64,000 nucleotides of DNA, taken from contig CM035308.1 in the NCBI GenBank assembly GCA_002900995.3, positions 3,162,001-3,226,000 of the forward strand. Direction: 5' to 3'. The stretch comes from Ganoderma boninense (taxonomy: Eukaryota; Basidiomycota; Agaricomycetes; Polyporales; Polyporaceae). The notes below the pieces were generated by a model that saw only the letters and a program-made list of their open reading frames with translations, had not been told where the DNA came from and made no database searches. Shown here piece by piece: positions 35,101 to 46,899 of this stretch; the stretch's first letter is position 1, and each line of letters starts with the position of its first letter. The position numbers and the translations under genes were made by a program.

Positions 35101-36177
35101 TATCGACGTTCGACTGGCTGCTGGAGGCTTCACGCGTCTTCGAATTGAAATGCTGGCAATTGAATAGGTTATGTATAACATCATGATGGTAGATGTTTGA
35201 CATTGCGTACCTCAATACCATCCGCTGCACTTGAGAAGGAGCTGTCGCCGTCCGGCCCGAGGTAGGCATCGTCATCACCATCATTCGTAGAAGATGATTC
35301 AACAGCCACCGTCTCTACTAATGCCAACGACAGCGATGAGTCAGCCGAGTAAACGGCGGGTGGGACGAGACCGGTCATCTAAAGCGGAACGTTCAAGTGA
35401 TAAACGACTAGACAAGAGCGGACAGATGGATAGCAGAGTCATACCTGAGGATGTACTACCTCGACGTTCTTGTTGAGCTCCTCTGAGGCCCAATCTATGC
35501 TGGAAGACCCGACGGACACAGGATACTGCTCGCTGGGATCTTCATGCACCGTGTACAGTGTGTTAGAGGCTACAACGATCAATTAGAAGTTCAACAGCTC
35601 AACGAGTAGACTCACCATCCCAGGTTGCCATGGACGGGAATGGCTCGTCTTGACCACGATGACGCTTGCCTGCAACAATGCTACTAGACCACTTGAGTGC
35701 CAACACGAGCGGGTTTCAACCAGTAACTTACGTGAGTTTCGTCCGGGTCGAGGATGGTAACCTTGATCTAGCTTCGAGTCGCTCAGCGTTGGTACGAGTG
35801 TGGATATGGTTTGGCTCAGAGTTGTTTGGCGACGAAGAACTTGACTCGGGCTGATATGTAAGGGAGGCATGAAGACTGTATTTGGTGAGTATGATGGGCG
35901 TACTCACCCCAACAGCTCCACGACTTTCTTCCGAGGTCGGGCTTTGCTCTGCGGAGCTTGATCGTTGGAGAGCCCTTTTGAGCCTATCCTCGGACGATTT
36001 TGCCAAGAAAGAGCCCCCTGAGCTCGAAGCTTTTTCGGTCAACTTTATAGGCCGTCGAAGGCGACGGGAGGACGGCGTTTCGACGTTGTTATCGCTGTCG
36101 GCACCATTTATTGGGATGGAATTGGACCTCCTAGTCTGACCAGGATTTCGGGAAAGAATCCGCTCGGACCGTCTCAT
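32167..36177 (-). CDS. Large many-intron gene of unknown function, apparently intact
   Basis: Starts MRRSERILSRNPGQ at 36177 (an upstream in-frame GTG is not needed) and can be followed through at least twelve short introns with clean GT...AG ends. Segments in order: basic/Ser-rich N-terminus; KRHRGQDEPFPSMATWD; acidic DDDAYLGPDGD; a helical block of roughly 200 residues (LVDATFNVFLDAFRHLQQ, ELGRIQRQRHGG, CFLLFQTQQNDWRDVL); FMDFLSKPDSVESRLINYIR; an acidic repeat-like part (SDGDLDVEPSNQPG, SEGDVNMELS); SMDRWPGRSWLWGMAKAG; ALIFGEEPIARTRLDAQPYC and LATLRKKQKDFNECVTVEEF; then a Ser/Arg/Pro-rich tail to RKQKRKASGSL. Charged, low-complexity ends suggest a nuclear protein, but that is inference. No known domain recognised. 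The junction near 33240 is uncertain. Confidence 0.6.
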
Positions 36178-36213
36178 TGGTGTAGAGGTGAGATTTTTGC
36201 CTCGGAAGGGCAC

Positions 36214-38996
36214 GGAGAGATGGAAAACGAGAGGAGCCCCACTCCTCTAAGGTCCGAAGAGCGCAAGAAAACGAGTGTCAGGGATGTCCGGTGTGGGAGC
36301 TCTAATGCAAACACTCACCTCTTTGCTAGCAACGATAACGTCACAAAGAGCGACGCAAAGAAAGGTAAAGGTTGAAAGTGTTTACAGAAGAGAACAGTCT
36401 GCGATGGGCAGAGTCGTCGTGTACGCGTGGCAGAAGATTGGACGAAGCTGTAGGAGCGTTCATGAGTGAGAGTCTACCCAGATTGGGGATGGTTTAGCGC
36501 CAATGCGCGTGCGAAACTGTCCGGCAGAGCACTCCGTCGCGGTCCACATATTGAGAAGAAATGGTAAGAAATATACTCACAGAATCGTGAGACGGCGTGG
36601 TCTGCAATCCGTCCACAGGACTCACGTTGAGATTGGAAGATTCACTAGCGGAGAGCTTGTACTGTATCGGCGCTCCGCGATCTGTCTCGTTAGCTTTCGG
36701 CGAACTTCGTGCGACCGACCACTGCCAGCACTGTGAGAGACGACGGTCTCCGAGAGCTAAGCTGGACGCAGGAGACCCGAATGAGTGGTGGCTGCGATGC
36801 TGGAAGTCGAACGGTGCGAACTTGGTGCCTCGACTCCAATGCAGAGGCACGTGTAGTTGTATATCCGTCGACAGAGGCCAACGGCGCCTCCAACGCCCGA
36901 AACACTGCCACTTGGGTGTTCCCAACCCATAAAACTCCGTCACCCATTGCCGCTCAGTCCGCCGTTGTCAGCGAGAGAAATCGAATGGTGAAAGTGACTC
37001 CAAGGTTTCCAAGACCTTGTCCGCCGAGTCATCGGCGTAAGCTTTCCACCCACGGTGCTTCAATTCGTCGGAGCAGAAGCGGCATTTCGACTGTCACTCC
37101 CGTACCTATATTGGTCATCTATCACAAGGCCAGGAGTACGGTGGCGCCGAGCCTTAGGATGTGGTTATCCTAGCACGGTAAATGGACTCAGTAAAGCAAA
37201 TTTTATTCGACTCTGATATCCAACAGATTTGGGGTTACAGATAGTAACGTGTACCGTGGAGTTATTGGAAATTTTTGGCTAGAGCGGGAGCTGAGGTTGA
37301 TTTACACGCTCTTCATCCGAGTCGCGTGTCCTTCCCAGTTTCTCCACATTCTCCGGGCACCTATTCGGCGCAGCACTATCGTCGATCAGATGGTTTCTGT
37401 AAATGTTCAAACTTACGCCACCGTTCTGCAACAGAGCAGAGCATGCTGCTCTGACTGTTGAGGTGCAAGGACTGTTGCGCCCAGAGGTCGCGTGCATTGT
37501 GAATCTGGGATTCTCCGCGGCACTCCGAGGCATGCATCGCGAACGCGTAATACAGGACTCATAGACTTGGTCTCGAACACTCTGCGTCCCGAATTACAAC
37601 CCTGATTCGCTGGCCGTACAGCTCACCCAACATCACTGAGCGCGAAGGCGGGCGGCGAAATGATTCCAGCCCAGGCATGGAGTGCATGAAACTATCCATT
37701 AAGCACGATGTCAGGACAAATAGAGGCAAAATGAAATCAAGAGCTGAGAGTACGCGCATAACACGAACAGTACTGTCAATTTAATAACAGGTAGAATAGA
37801 ACACTACACGTATGAGGAAACAGGACGCACGGACAGATAATGAGTAGGAATAATGGGCTGTATGTGTTTGACTACCGACGGTAAAAGCGTGAATAATGTC
37901 GCGTTATCAGAATATCTAAATACACATGTAAGCAGGATGCTAATACCACAAATCCAGAACAAGACGTAAGCACAAAACGTGCTCGCTTACAAACAATCGA
38001 GACTCTAACGCAACCTCTCGAGCAAGTACAATGTGAGCGGAGAGATGTGGACGAGGACGAGGACAGCGGGAATGTACCAGGACAAATACATATCAGAAAT
38101 TGGCAATGGATGCGTCGGGTCACAGCCCTGTGAAAAACACAGACTACCAGCTGATTTGCGTACCGGTGCGCGAGTGAGGCGGTCGCGAATATGGCACGTG
38201 TGAGTGGCAGCATCGCGGAGCGACAATGTTATGTCGGGGTCGTCGTCTAAGGGATAGCCTGAGGGGATGCGCGCGGATACGGAAAGAAGCGTTGAGGGAA
38301 CGGTTCCGTTGACCAGCCGAGGGGGGACACGGCTAGATAGCATGCGAACCATCGTCAGTGGCTGGGAGGATCGGTGTGGACAGGTGCAGATACGGTACGA
38401 GGTAGGCGAATGCGCCTCGCCTGGATGGTTGTTGACGGTTGTCACCGACGGAGTAGTCGCAGGAGCGGTGATCCTCTATTTTACTCTTCAGGATCGCAGA
38501 ATGGATCCAACCTAACCAGATACTGTGTGGTTATCGCAGTGGTCTCGTACGCTACTGGCTCGCGTTCTTCGGGGAGTGGCCTCATACTCGCGGGGCACCA
38601 GCGGACGCTATCTGATCATCTTCGAGGTCCTTAGTGTCGTGCGCTGCCACCCCGTCGTCGGATTGTTGCGATGGCTTCGCTGATGCTGCCACCCAGCGTG
38701 CACGAATTGACGTTCAGCAGTAGTGTTGCGTTTATATAGGAAGAAGCGGGACATGCGCACAGAAAGAAGCGGAGAGGAAACAGGAGCCTTGTTTGATCAC
38801 TGATGGCAGACGCGGAAAGAATGTCATGTAGAGGGTTTAGCTAATAGACAGATAAACAAGACTGTAAGACTAAATAGTGAGACCAAGACGCGGAAAAGGT
38901 TCGCCTACATACAAGCAAGATTCCAACGGTACGGACGGAAGCCAAGAATGACTTGGGATGCGTATTCTCCCAGGGTGAACAAGTCGACATTTCCGA
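36214..38996. other. Weak coding fragments; possible small secreted and membrane proteins (minus strand)
   Basis: Three minus-strand stretches deserve mention. 37140-36494 contains KCRFCSDELKHRGWKAYADD and a Trp/His-rich frame ending at a GTGAGT donor. 37759-37559 starts MRVLSALDFILPLFVLTSC, a plausible signal peptide, with a possible second exon at 37533-37279. 38445-38005 ends with one hydrophobic segment (MYLSWYIPAVLVLVHISPL). None could be completed into a gene, and no family was recognised. Confidence 0.3.
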
Positions 38997-41201
38997 TCAA
39001 GCGCAATGGCAGCTCCGTCCGCAAGCATAACAAAGAACAGTAGGAGGACGATGAGGGTTGAGGTAGTCTTCCCTCGGCTCCAGAGGTTGGTCATTCCATG
39101 ATATCAGATACTTGACGATGGTCATATGAGAGAAATTCATCGACCAGCCACCCCAGTCGCAGATCCTGGTAATGGGCCAGCGCATCTCGGTGGCTAGGAA
39201 CTGACAACCGCCGCGGCGAAACGAATGAGTGCCGTATGGCGTAGGGTCGTGCGCAATCTCTTCAAGGTTATGACGGAGCATGCGAAGAAACTTCGTTGCG
39301 TCCTGCTCCGCAGAGATTAGTGGCCAATCTGACAACTTCTCTATCAAGTGTCCGCACCAAGTATTTATCACCGAGTCCCGGTCTGTCTCCGGATGCCATG
39401 TTTGGAAAGAGGTACGCATTGGGATCCACTTGTTTGTACGCGGACAGCCATTCCGCCAAAGCACGTACAGGGCACATGAAAGCTTCTTGACAAGGGCGTG
39501 GATGGAGCGTAAAAGGGCGCGATTCTGTTCTCAGTGGTAAGTTTCCAACACTTTGACGTCACGAAATTATTTACGTTGGAATTGATGAGTTTTTCTGTGC
39601 GTGAGCGTGATCTCGACAACGCCTTTTTCTTCGTCAACGAGCTTTAGGTCCTTTAGCTGGATCTTAAGCACCTCATCTGACCTAAGAAGACACCAAAAGG
39701 CGACCGTATAGACTGCTTGCAGCAGGCGTCGCGCACGGGGGCCGAGGTCGAACCCGTGGCCGCGGGGAGTTGGTGCATACGGCCTCAACTCCCACCTTCC
39801 GGGAGAGTGGTTGTACTCATGAAGTGTCCGGAGTACATGGGAGTTTATGGCTCGTGAGCTCATGGACGCCTCACCGGCATTGACCTGACGTTCATTAGAG
39901 ACACTATGACCAGCACTAATGACGGCTCGAACGTACCTTTCTACGTCTGAGAGACAGCATGTAGTGCGAGACTTGAAATGAGAGGGAGGGATTGCCCTTC
40001 CAGACACCGGAAGCGTCTTGATGCCAGTGAACCTTTCCACGAGTGGGTATCATTGCGAATCTGTAGGTGAGAGAAGAGCGCATAGCACCAGCATGTCCGT
40101 ATGAGACACGAGCTTGAGTCGACGACTTCGGTGTTCCATCGATGTTGAACTCATCTGCACTGCGTCGATTTGCCGCAGTAAGACTTCGGGGGAGATAAGG
40201 CCTCGAGGAATGAGACTCACTGTGCCATGATCCATAGCATATCCAAGCGACACGTCCTCGTTTGTCTCGTCTTGAAGACATCATACTGTCCCTTGANNNN
40301 NNNNNNNNNNNNNNNNNNNNNNNNNNNNNNNNNNNNNNNNNNNNNNNNNNNNNNNNNNNNNNNNNNNNNNNNNNNNNNNNNNNNNNNNNNNNNNNNTCAC
40401 CGCATTGCCTGAGTTCATTAGAACACTATGACCAGCCTTAATGACGGCTCGAAAACGTACCTTTCTACGTCTGAGAGACAGCATGTAGTGCGAGACTTGA
40501 AATGAGAGGGAGGGATTGCCCTTCCAGACACCGGAAGCGTCTTGATGCCAGTGAACCTTTCCACGAGTGGGTATCATTGCGAATCTGTAGGTGAGAGAAG
40601 AGCGCATAGCACCAGCATGTCCGTATGAGACACGAGCTTGAGTCGACGACTTCGGTGTTCCATCGATGTTGAACTCATCTGCACTGCGTCGATTTGCCGC
40701 AGTAAGACTTCGGGGGAGATAAGGCCTCGAGGAATGAGACTCACTGTGCCATGATCCATAGGCATATCCAAGCGACGACGTCCTCGTTTGTCTCGTCCTT
40801 GAAGACATCATACTGTCCCTTGATGAACCCATTCTTGACGAGCCAGTTCTCAAAGTTGGTGGATAGGCTGCCATTTCCGATGACTAGTTAGCATTCGTGG
40901 CACCGACTCGCGAACAACGAACGGACTTGAAATATTTGGTATAAGTAGAGTCCTTCACTCCACGAGATGACCTGGCGAGAAAGTCTCTGGACCATGCGGC
41001 ATTGTTACCGTTGATGTGATGACCCCCTGACCGGCCAAGAAAATCGGTGCTGTCCTCTCCCTCCGACCCGTCTTCAGCAGGTGCTAGATCAAGCAGAGTC
41101 GCCTCCTCTTCCCCTTCAAAGTCATCTTCGACCTCTTGTGTCGAGATGGTGTTGTCCATGGCAGTATCTAGACAGGCAAGCGAAACTACCCCAGGAGACA
41201 T
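38997..41201 (-). CDS. Crypton-like tyrosine recombinase (interrupted by an assembly gap)
   Basis: Starts at 41201 (MSPGVV) or the internal Met at 41159 (MDNTISTQEVEDDF). Then come an acidic leader, a SAM-like N-terminal DNA-binding part (FENWLVKNGFIKGQYDVFKD, ADEFNIDGTPKSSTQARVSY, GNPSLSFQVSHYMLSLRRRK), and the catalytic domain with LLRSDEVLKI (active-site Arg), LTHRKTHQ (Lys), HSFRRGG (His-x-x-Arg) and TIVKYLISWND (Tyr nucleophile), ending in a Cys-rich tail (CYACGRSCHCA). These are the R-K-H-R-Y residues of tyrosine recombinases, and the layout matches fungal Crypton-type 'DNA breaking-rejoining' proteins as I know them. Introns of 50-70 nt. The N-run at 40297-40396 falls in this gene, with the same 426 bp on both sides, so one copy is an assembly artefact. 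The catalytic half looks intact. Confidence 0.8.
39871..40823. other. Assembly gap flanked by two copies of the same 426-427 bp
   Basis: 40297-40396 is 100 N. The sequence 39871-40296 is repeated at 40397-40823 in the same orientation. They differ mainly by single-base insertions or deletions (for example CGAACGTAC versus CGAAAACGTAC). Identical ends on both sides of a fixed-length gap are typical of two contig ends that overlap but were not merged, rather than of a biological duplication. Confidence 0.85.
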
Positions 41202-41914
41202 GCGTGGTGAAGAGAGTATGGGGAAAGCTGACGGAGCACGCTCACCTGCTGTCGTCGGAAGCGGGTATTAATATAACACTGCCAGGATTGGGCGATCGCA
41301 CGCAGGTGTAGACCGCGGATTGTTCCGCTGGTAGATACGCCCTTTGAAGTGTATGGGTCAAAGATTGGTAGTTCTGAGAGTGGGGCGCCGTGTGGCATTA
41401 CTAAGTGCTGCATTGGTCACACGCGTGGTTCAGCAGGAGTCGACTCGAGAGGAGCGAGATCGTAGTGGTTGCGAGTCTCCGCGCGACCTGGACGATGTGA
41501 CGTTATCGTGACAGACGGGTGTGACGGTGACCTCGTGTCTGGGCCTCATTGGCTCCTTCGCCTCATGAGTATAGCCCTACCTCAATTACGTCTCGAGCTT
41601 TTGAACCTTCTCCCTTGTGCCAATTTAAATCCGGTTGTACAAGTTCGTTTCATATGTGTAAGTTTTCGACAGTCGCGTAACCGCCCACTCGGACTTGGAT
41701 TCCTCGCTGCGGCGCAAATTAGCTCCTCGCGACCGCTCTTCGTCCAGCGTGGCGTAGGGGTTGGGTGTAAAGCGGAGATACGGCACTTTCTGGCGTGTTC
41801 GTTCTCATCCTGCTCAATATACTCAAGTTGGCGCCACCCGGTGCATATGTGAACGGTGGACGAGATTCGTCATCGCCTAACTGTTTTCCCGCAGCTTTCA
41901 CGCCTCTCGGGGCC

Positions 41915-43582
41915 ATGCAATCACCTGCAGGAATTACCCACTGTCTCGACGAGACGTGCATGAAGAAATCGTCTGAAGTGCTATGTTTGCATCTCTCTGG
42001 TATGTCCACGCAAGATTATCACTCGATAATTCCACTTACGAAATCGCATTGAAGCTCAGAGTGTGGCCTCTATTCCACATTGTCAGTGTATCTATCTGCA
42101 AGATGCACTGCTCGCGAGAGGTCTGTTTCTAGTTCGCACAGAGGAACCTCAGATGGCCCTCTCCACAAATATACTGGACCTATTTTGCGTCCTTCAAGAG
42201 ATTTCAGACTCCTCTGTCGACGCCATAGATATCGTCCTCGCTGAATATTTCCGTATCAAGGGCTTCAACCTCGTGAGTGATACCACATTGTCATCGTCGA
42301 CTCCTGCCTCACATTCATACAGAATTCCCCTCTTTTTACCCCTAGTATCAATGTCGCTATCGCACGATACCGTCTGGATCATTTTACAGCAGGTTATGCG
42401 AAAGCAAGGGAAGTACAAGCAGCAGCTCCGAGAAGACATCGTACAAGTATAGGTTCGTTAAATAGCCCCTTTGCATACCGTCTAGTTCACGCCATGCATT
42501 ACAGAAAATGCCATCGACTACCCCCTTTCTCCCCCTGATGCAATGCCTCTGATCCATTCATCTCCGAGTCTGCCGACCACACTCTACGACGAGCCCAGCG
42601 ACGTCTACAATTGGAGCAGCAAGGAAACATACATGCGTTGCTATGTTGATACCCACGAGGATGTACCTGTGAGTGATACATGATAGAACCTTTCACGACA
42701 TTAACGGGTCTTTTTCTGACTCTACGGCGTTAGGCTGACGTATCGCTAGACTACATCGCCGACATTATGAATGCTTGTCCTTCTCCTCCTAGCCCTATTC
42801 ATCAGACAGATTCTGAAGGCGATAGGTTCGTGGGCCCACTCACTTTCTTTGCGGGTCACGACCTTGCGCCCCTCCGACAAGATGATGCTTGTCTCCCCGG
42901 AGGTACCGTCGACGGTTGCGCAATGCTAGTACAACATCTTCTCGACGATAACCAAGACTCTCCATATGCCGTATTTTCTAATTACGTCTGGCAGTACTTC
43001 ATGGGGAATAACGAGGCCACAGATCGTCAAATCTGGAGCGCGTCTCGTCGTACACAGTACTGGACGAAAGTTATTTGGGTAGTCCCAATTCAATACCGAG
43101 CAAACCATTGGTACTTGGGCGTCGTCAACCTGCGCGAAAGCACTGTATGGGTCTTTGACAGCCTGTACTGCAAATCCAATATTTTGCTGAGAAGTCAGGT
43201 GAGGACATCAAGCTTTCAAAGAGTTCATATTTAATACTTAATCTGAGTAGCAATTGATCCAATTCGTTTACAAGATGTGGACAATTGCCAAGGTCAAAGA
43301 ATTAAATATATTGATGACATCCCCCTTCAAGACTTGGACTGCATTTCCCGCTGCTGTATGTGAATGTACCGCTCCGTCCATCAGTTCTTGTGCTGATTCA
43401 CAAATATGCGGCAGAGCTATTCTTTGCAAAGTAACGGTTTCGATTGCGGCTTGTGGGTCGTAGCTTGCATAGCCGCTATCATAAGAGGTTTCGAGTCCGT
43501 CTCCAGTCCGGAGACGCAACTCCTGAAGTTTAGACAGTGGCTCTACGCCCACGGGCTTCAGCTGAATCAAAAGAGAACGTGA
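41915..43582 (+). CDS. Ulp1-type (C48) cysteine protease, SUMO-protease-like
   Basis: Exons from about 41915 (MQSPAGITHCLDE, start uncertain) through DALLARGLFLVRTEEPQM, IDYPLSPPDAMPLI, SLDYIADIMNACPSPPSP and the catalytic domain. The core is WVVPIQYRANHWYLGVVNL (catalytic His), STVWVFDSL (Asp), then after two introns (about 43199-43250 and 43362-43420) LQSNGFDCGLWVVACIAA (Gln and catalytic Cys). It ends LNQKRT-TGA at 43580-43582. The His-Asp-Gln-Cys set and spacing are those of Ulp1/SENP proteases, which cleave SUMO-type proteins. No premature stop seen. Head-to-head with the tyrosine recombinase, about 710 bp apart. Fungal Ulp1-like proteases are often linked to DNA transposons, so it may be element-borne rather than the housekeeping enzyme. 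Confidence 0.85.
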
Positions 43583-43656
43583 TATTTCTGTATGAAATCC
43601 CCAGACTCCGATGGGTCAGTCTTGTATTGCAGAGGCGTCGCGAGCACTTCGTCTTG

Positions 43657-44380
43657 CTAGGACGATGCTGGCGTCTGTGCAATTCCGTTAAGCCGCCGTG
43701 CCATGGCCCTCAGAAATTCCAAGTGGCTGAGTCGAAGAGTATCATCGCTGAAACTTGCCAGAAGAGCGAGCGGATGGAATAGATCCATTCCAGATAGGGA
43801 CGCTCGAGTCCCGGGTCCCAGGAATAGCGTTCGCGCAGCACGTCCCTGTTCGTCGAATCGTCCCAGCTGGCTTGCATCTTGGATATCCCGCTGGACCATC
43901 AACTCCAGGAAAGCCGCTGAGTTCGTGGAGGAATGCATGATGGAGCAGCCCATTGCGCTGGACGAGCACCAGAAAGCTCCACAAGGCCAGACGTGGCCAA
44001 CGTCGAAGCCGTCATCATCTGCTACGTCTCCAGGGCGTAATGCAAGTGGGAAAATGCTTGAAGGGTCGCGTCGCGGTCTGGACACACTGATGCTATCCCG
44101 CATGTCATGGATCGTCCCGAGCGTGCAGAAGGACCGGCGGCCTGCATGGTTGTGTCAGCTGGATGTTCCAACGGAGTCGCTCCCTCACGCACCCTCTCCC
44201 GGGGACGTATTTCACGGCCCTAGCCGTATATAGCATGGGGCGTATGCTATCAAGATACTCGACGCGCTCGTGGCGCAGCGAACCCTCAACAGCACTGCAG
44301 GATCTTCGTGATTGATGCGGGAACGGTTGCGTCACCCGTGCGGTTTGGTCGCATGCCAGACTTGTCAAGTGGGGTCGCAC
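43657..44380 (-). other. Unidentified frame converging on the Ulp1-like gene
   Basis: A minus-strand frame of 148 codons (44103-43657) contains LASFSDDTLRLSHLEFLRAM and an aromatic/Cys-rich start. A plus-strand frame of 176 codons overlaps it. A second minus frame (44380-44105) lies upstream. Coding strand not decided; no family. Confidence 0.25.
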
Positions 44381-44774
44381 CTGTCCCAGCGTGCGGAAGG
44401 AACCTCCTCCGTCATCTTCCGACTTCTGCAGTCATCATACAGGGGCGCGTGGGTGAGCCGCAGCTACGGAGCCCGGGAAGAGGGAACTGAAGGACGAGCC
44501 AAAGACTCGCGCGCATGAGGTTGTCACTAAAACGGACTGCAAGAAAGCGTCCACAGGTGTGCTTAGATTAAGTACTAGTCGTCCATGAGAAGTGAAACGT
44601 ACCTATACTTGACGACGCTCCCAACAATTTCCGTAGCTCACAGACGGGTGCAGATTTCGACAATCTTGCATGCATCGAGAAGGATATTTCAGCATTGGTA
44701 AAACTGTCGAGAGATGATATTGAGCTGTAAAGATAAGAGAACTGCACAAAAGGTGTGTAGAGAGTAGGTACCTG

Positions 44775-45257
44775 TCATGGTGCGCTGTTGTCGCTAGCAC
44801 AGGTTTGCGAGATATTGAAGACAAGGTAAGGGACGCCGTTGTAGACGAGGGTGCTCACATATGTCGTGTTGAAAAGAGGTGCACACCAGGGGTGTGGAGG
44901 CGCAGGATGGACGGGTAGTGGAGGTAGCTGTTGCCTGATGAAGTCGGAGGGAGGGTCTGCTGGTTGGACGCGGACGAGGGCCGGAATGCTACGGGCCGAA
45001 GGGACCGGGCCTCGTTGCATGCCGGGTGGGGTAGGCATGGCGTGGTACTCCTCTCGTCCTTGCTTTCGTCTCTCGTCCTCCATCGCGACCATTCGGTGCT
45101 GCTTGAATATTTGTTTCTCTCCGACTGGTGCAGTTACCGCCCGATCAATCGTAATCGCGACGACGATCGTTATTGAGGAACGTCGAATGTCAGTGAGATG
45201 GCAGTGGGTCGCGGCGGTGTCAGGTGTGTCCTCCCTGCAAGAAGCTGGGGACATGGC
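44775..45257 (-). CDS. Possible membrane-anchored hypothetical protein (C-terminal part)
   Basis: Frame with a hydrophobic segment followed by a basic/acid region (VVAITIDRAVTAPVGEKQIF), then Pro-rich MPTPPGMQRG and PPLPVHPAPPHPWCAPLF, ending ISQTCASDNSAP. The composition (one membrane segment, Pro-rich linker, Cys-containing C-terminus) is protein-like, and the overlapping plus-strand frame is less so. Upstream exons may include 45898-45668. Function unknown. Confidence 0.35.
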   Translation of the reverse strand, partial: AMSPASCREDTPDTAATHCHLTDIRRSSITIVVAITIDRAVTAPVGEKQIFKQHRMVAMEDERRKQGREEYHAMPTPPGMQRGPVPSARSIPALVRVQPADPPSDFIRQQLPPLPVHPAPPHPWCAPLFNTTYVSTLVYNGVPYLVFNISQTCASDNSAP

Positions 45258-45667
45258 CCTCACCTACTCATTTCCTCTGCAGCCTGTAGGACAATCCAAG
45301 GTCCCGTAAAGTGGGATCGTGCATCTGAGCACATCGAAACGGAATGGTTGGTTCTACCCTTGGCTATCACCCCCTCGAGCTCTCATCTTCCCTCGCTCTC
45401 TCGCCCTCATCTTAACCATCACCTTACCCCCGGTTCATCCTCATGTATATATACCCAACTCTACTCCCCGGGAAGGCCTTTGATTCGGTCATCCACCTCT
45501 GTGCTGGCCGTCAGAACACGCTGTGCAGCCTCGCCCTCAGTTGTCGCCTCCGCCGTCTGACTCACCTCACGATGTTCGTCCGGGGACAGCTCGATGGCAG
45601 CGACCATGTCCTCGGGTTCGTCTCCTGCTTCAAGTACCCCCAGATCTGAAGCTGTTCGTTCACAATA

Positions 45668-45898
45668 TCATCGGCACGCCGGTGGCTTTCCGGCCCTCTC
45701 CCATGCGCGTCCCTCCCGAATCTCTCTTCGATCGAGCGCATCGAGGGTTCGAAACTGGAAGAACTGGAGGGCTAAGACGACGAAGATGGTCACGAGCACA
45801 AGCACGAGGGAAAGCACGACGACCGTGAGCCACCTCCAGCCCCCGACTATATGCGCTCCCGGCCTGATGTCCAAGTCCAGTCTCGTCGTCCACCACAC
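45668..45898 (-). other. Possible transmembrane exon
   Basis: Minus-strand frame with a long hydrophobic helix (VVVLSLVLVLVTIFVVLALQ) followed by FFQFRTLDALDRREIREG. This is a convincing membrane segment, but both neighbouring frames are also open and I cannot place it in a complete gene. Confidence 0.3.
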
Positions 45899-46899
45899 CC
45901 GTCACCGTCTCGCTCGCTCGATGCAACTCAGAGCCCGCGTCCTGACTCTGCGCCACAGCTTTGTTTCCTTCCCGACTCTCGCGTCCTTGGCCCGAATGCT
46001 CGTCGAGTTAGCAATCATTGCGCGCCTCATTTGCGAGGACGTGGAAATACAGGCGGAATGCGATGCAGCGCCTCTGGAAGTCACCGTGCGACAGGTTTTT
46101 GAACTAACGCAGTTCAAGGAACCGGTTGTGAGTGCTTGTGTGCTGTTCACTGCGCGTTCGTTGAAGTTGAGCTCCTGGCACACAGATTCACTCGCAAAGC
46201 ATGGCGCAGGGTTTCCACAGCCGTGCTCAGCGTCCTGCCGGGCTGCTGTTTGATACACATATGGGCGTTGTCCGTGGCACAAAGCCTCGTTGTAAAAGGT
46301 CTGGCTTGCATTTTCCTCTCCGGCCCCCGAAACTCTCTAATCGATCATCACCTCCTCCCTTCTCTCCAGTTTCTCGACCACAACCCGAGTGGTGCCGGCT
46401 TCACGCCAAGAGCTCCAGTTTTCGGGCGAACCTGGCATCTCAGGTGTTGCCCACCCTTCGGACTGGTCAAAAATCACCTCTAGGCCAGGGAATCTCCTGA
46501 TCGAGTGGCGAGGATTGTCTCGGAAACATTGTGGGGGATCTATGCCACAAGGCGGACAAATCTAGCCCGGGACATCAGCCATTCGTGAAGCTGGACCGCT
46601 CCCTACTCCGGTTCCCCTATCCCATAGTCACGTCAATCGTTGCAGGCCCTGTGTACCCTATTGCACTCTTCTTATCAGCGCGTGAGCTCGGAAACCAGTT
46701 GATCGATGACGGCGGCGTAGTGACGGCGTGGCGCAGCGAAGGCGAGTCTCTTTATGTGTATTCTCGCTGCAACTACCCTGATTACCTGTCCGTCCAGCAC
46801 TCGACTTGTCGGCACCTCCGCACCACTACGACGTGCAAAGTCTCGTCTTCTTTGCGTACAGCAGTACAGCAAGTGGATGGCGTCCGCATCCCAGGACTC

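Noticed and set aside
40397..40874. Second recombinase gene copy right of the gap
   Set aside because: Same sequence as left of the gap with indels; an assembly overlap explains it better.
43703..44233. 176-codon plus-strand frame downstream of the Ulp1-like gene
   Set aside because: Mirrors a minus-strand frame of similar length, and no splice connection to the protease could be found.
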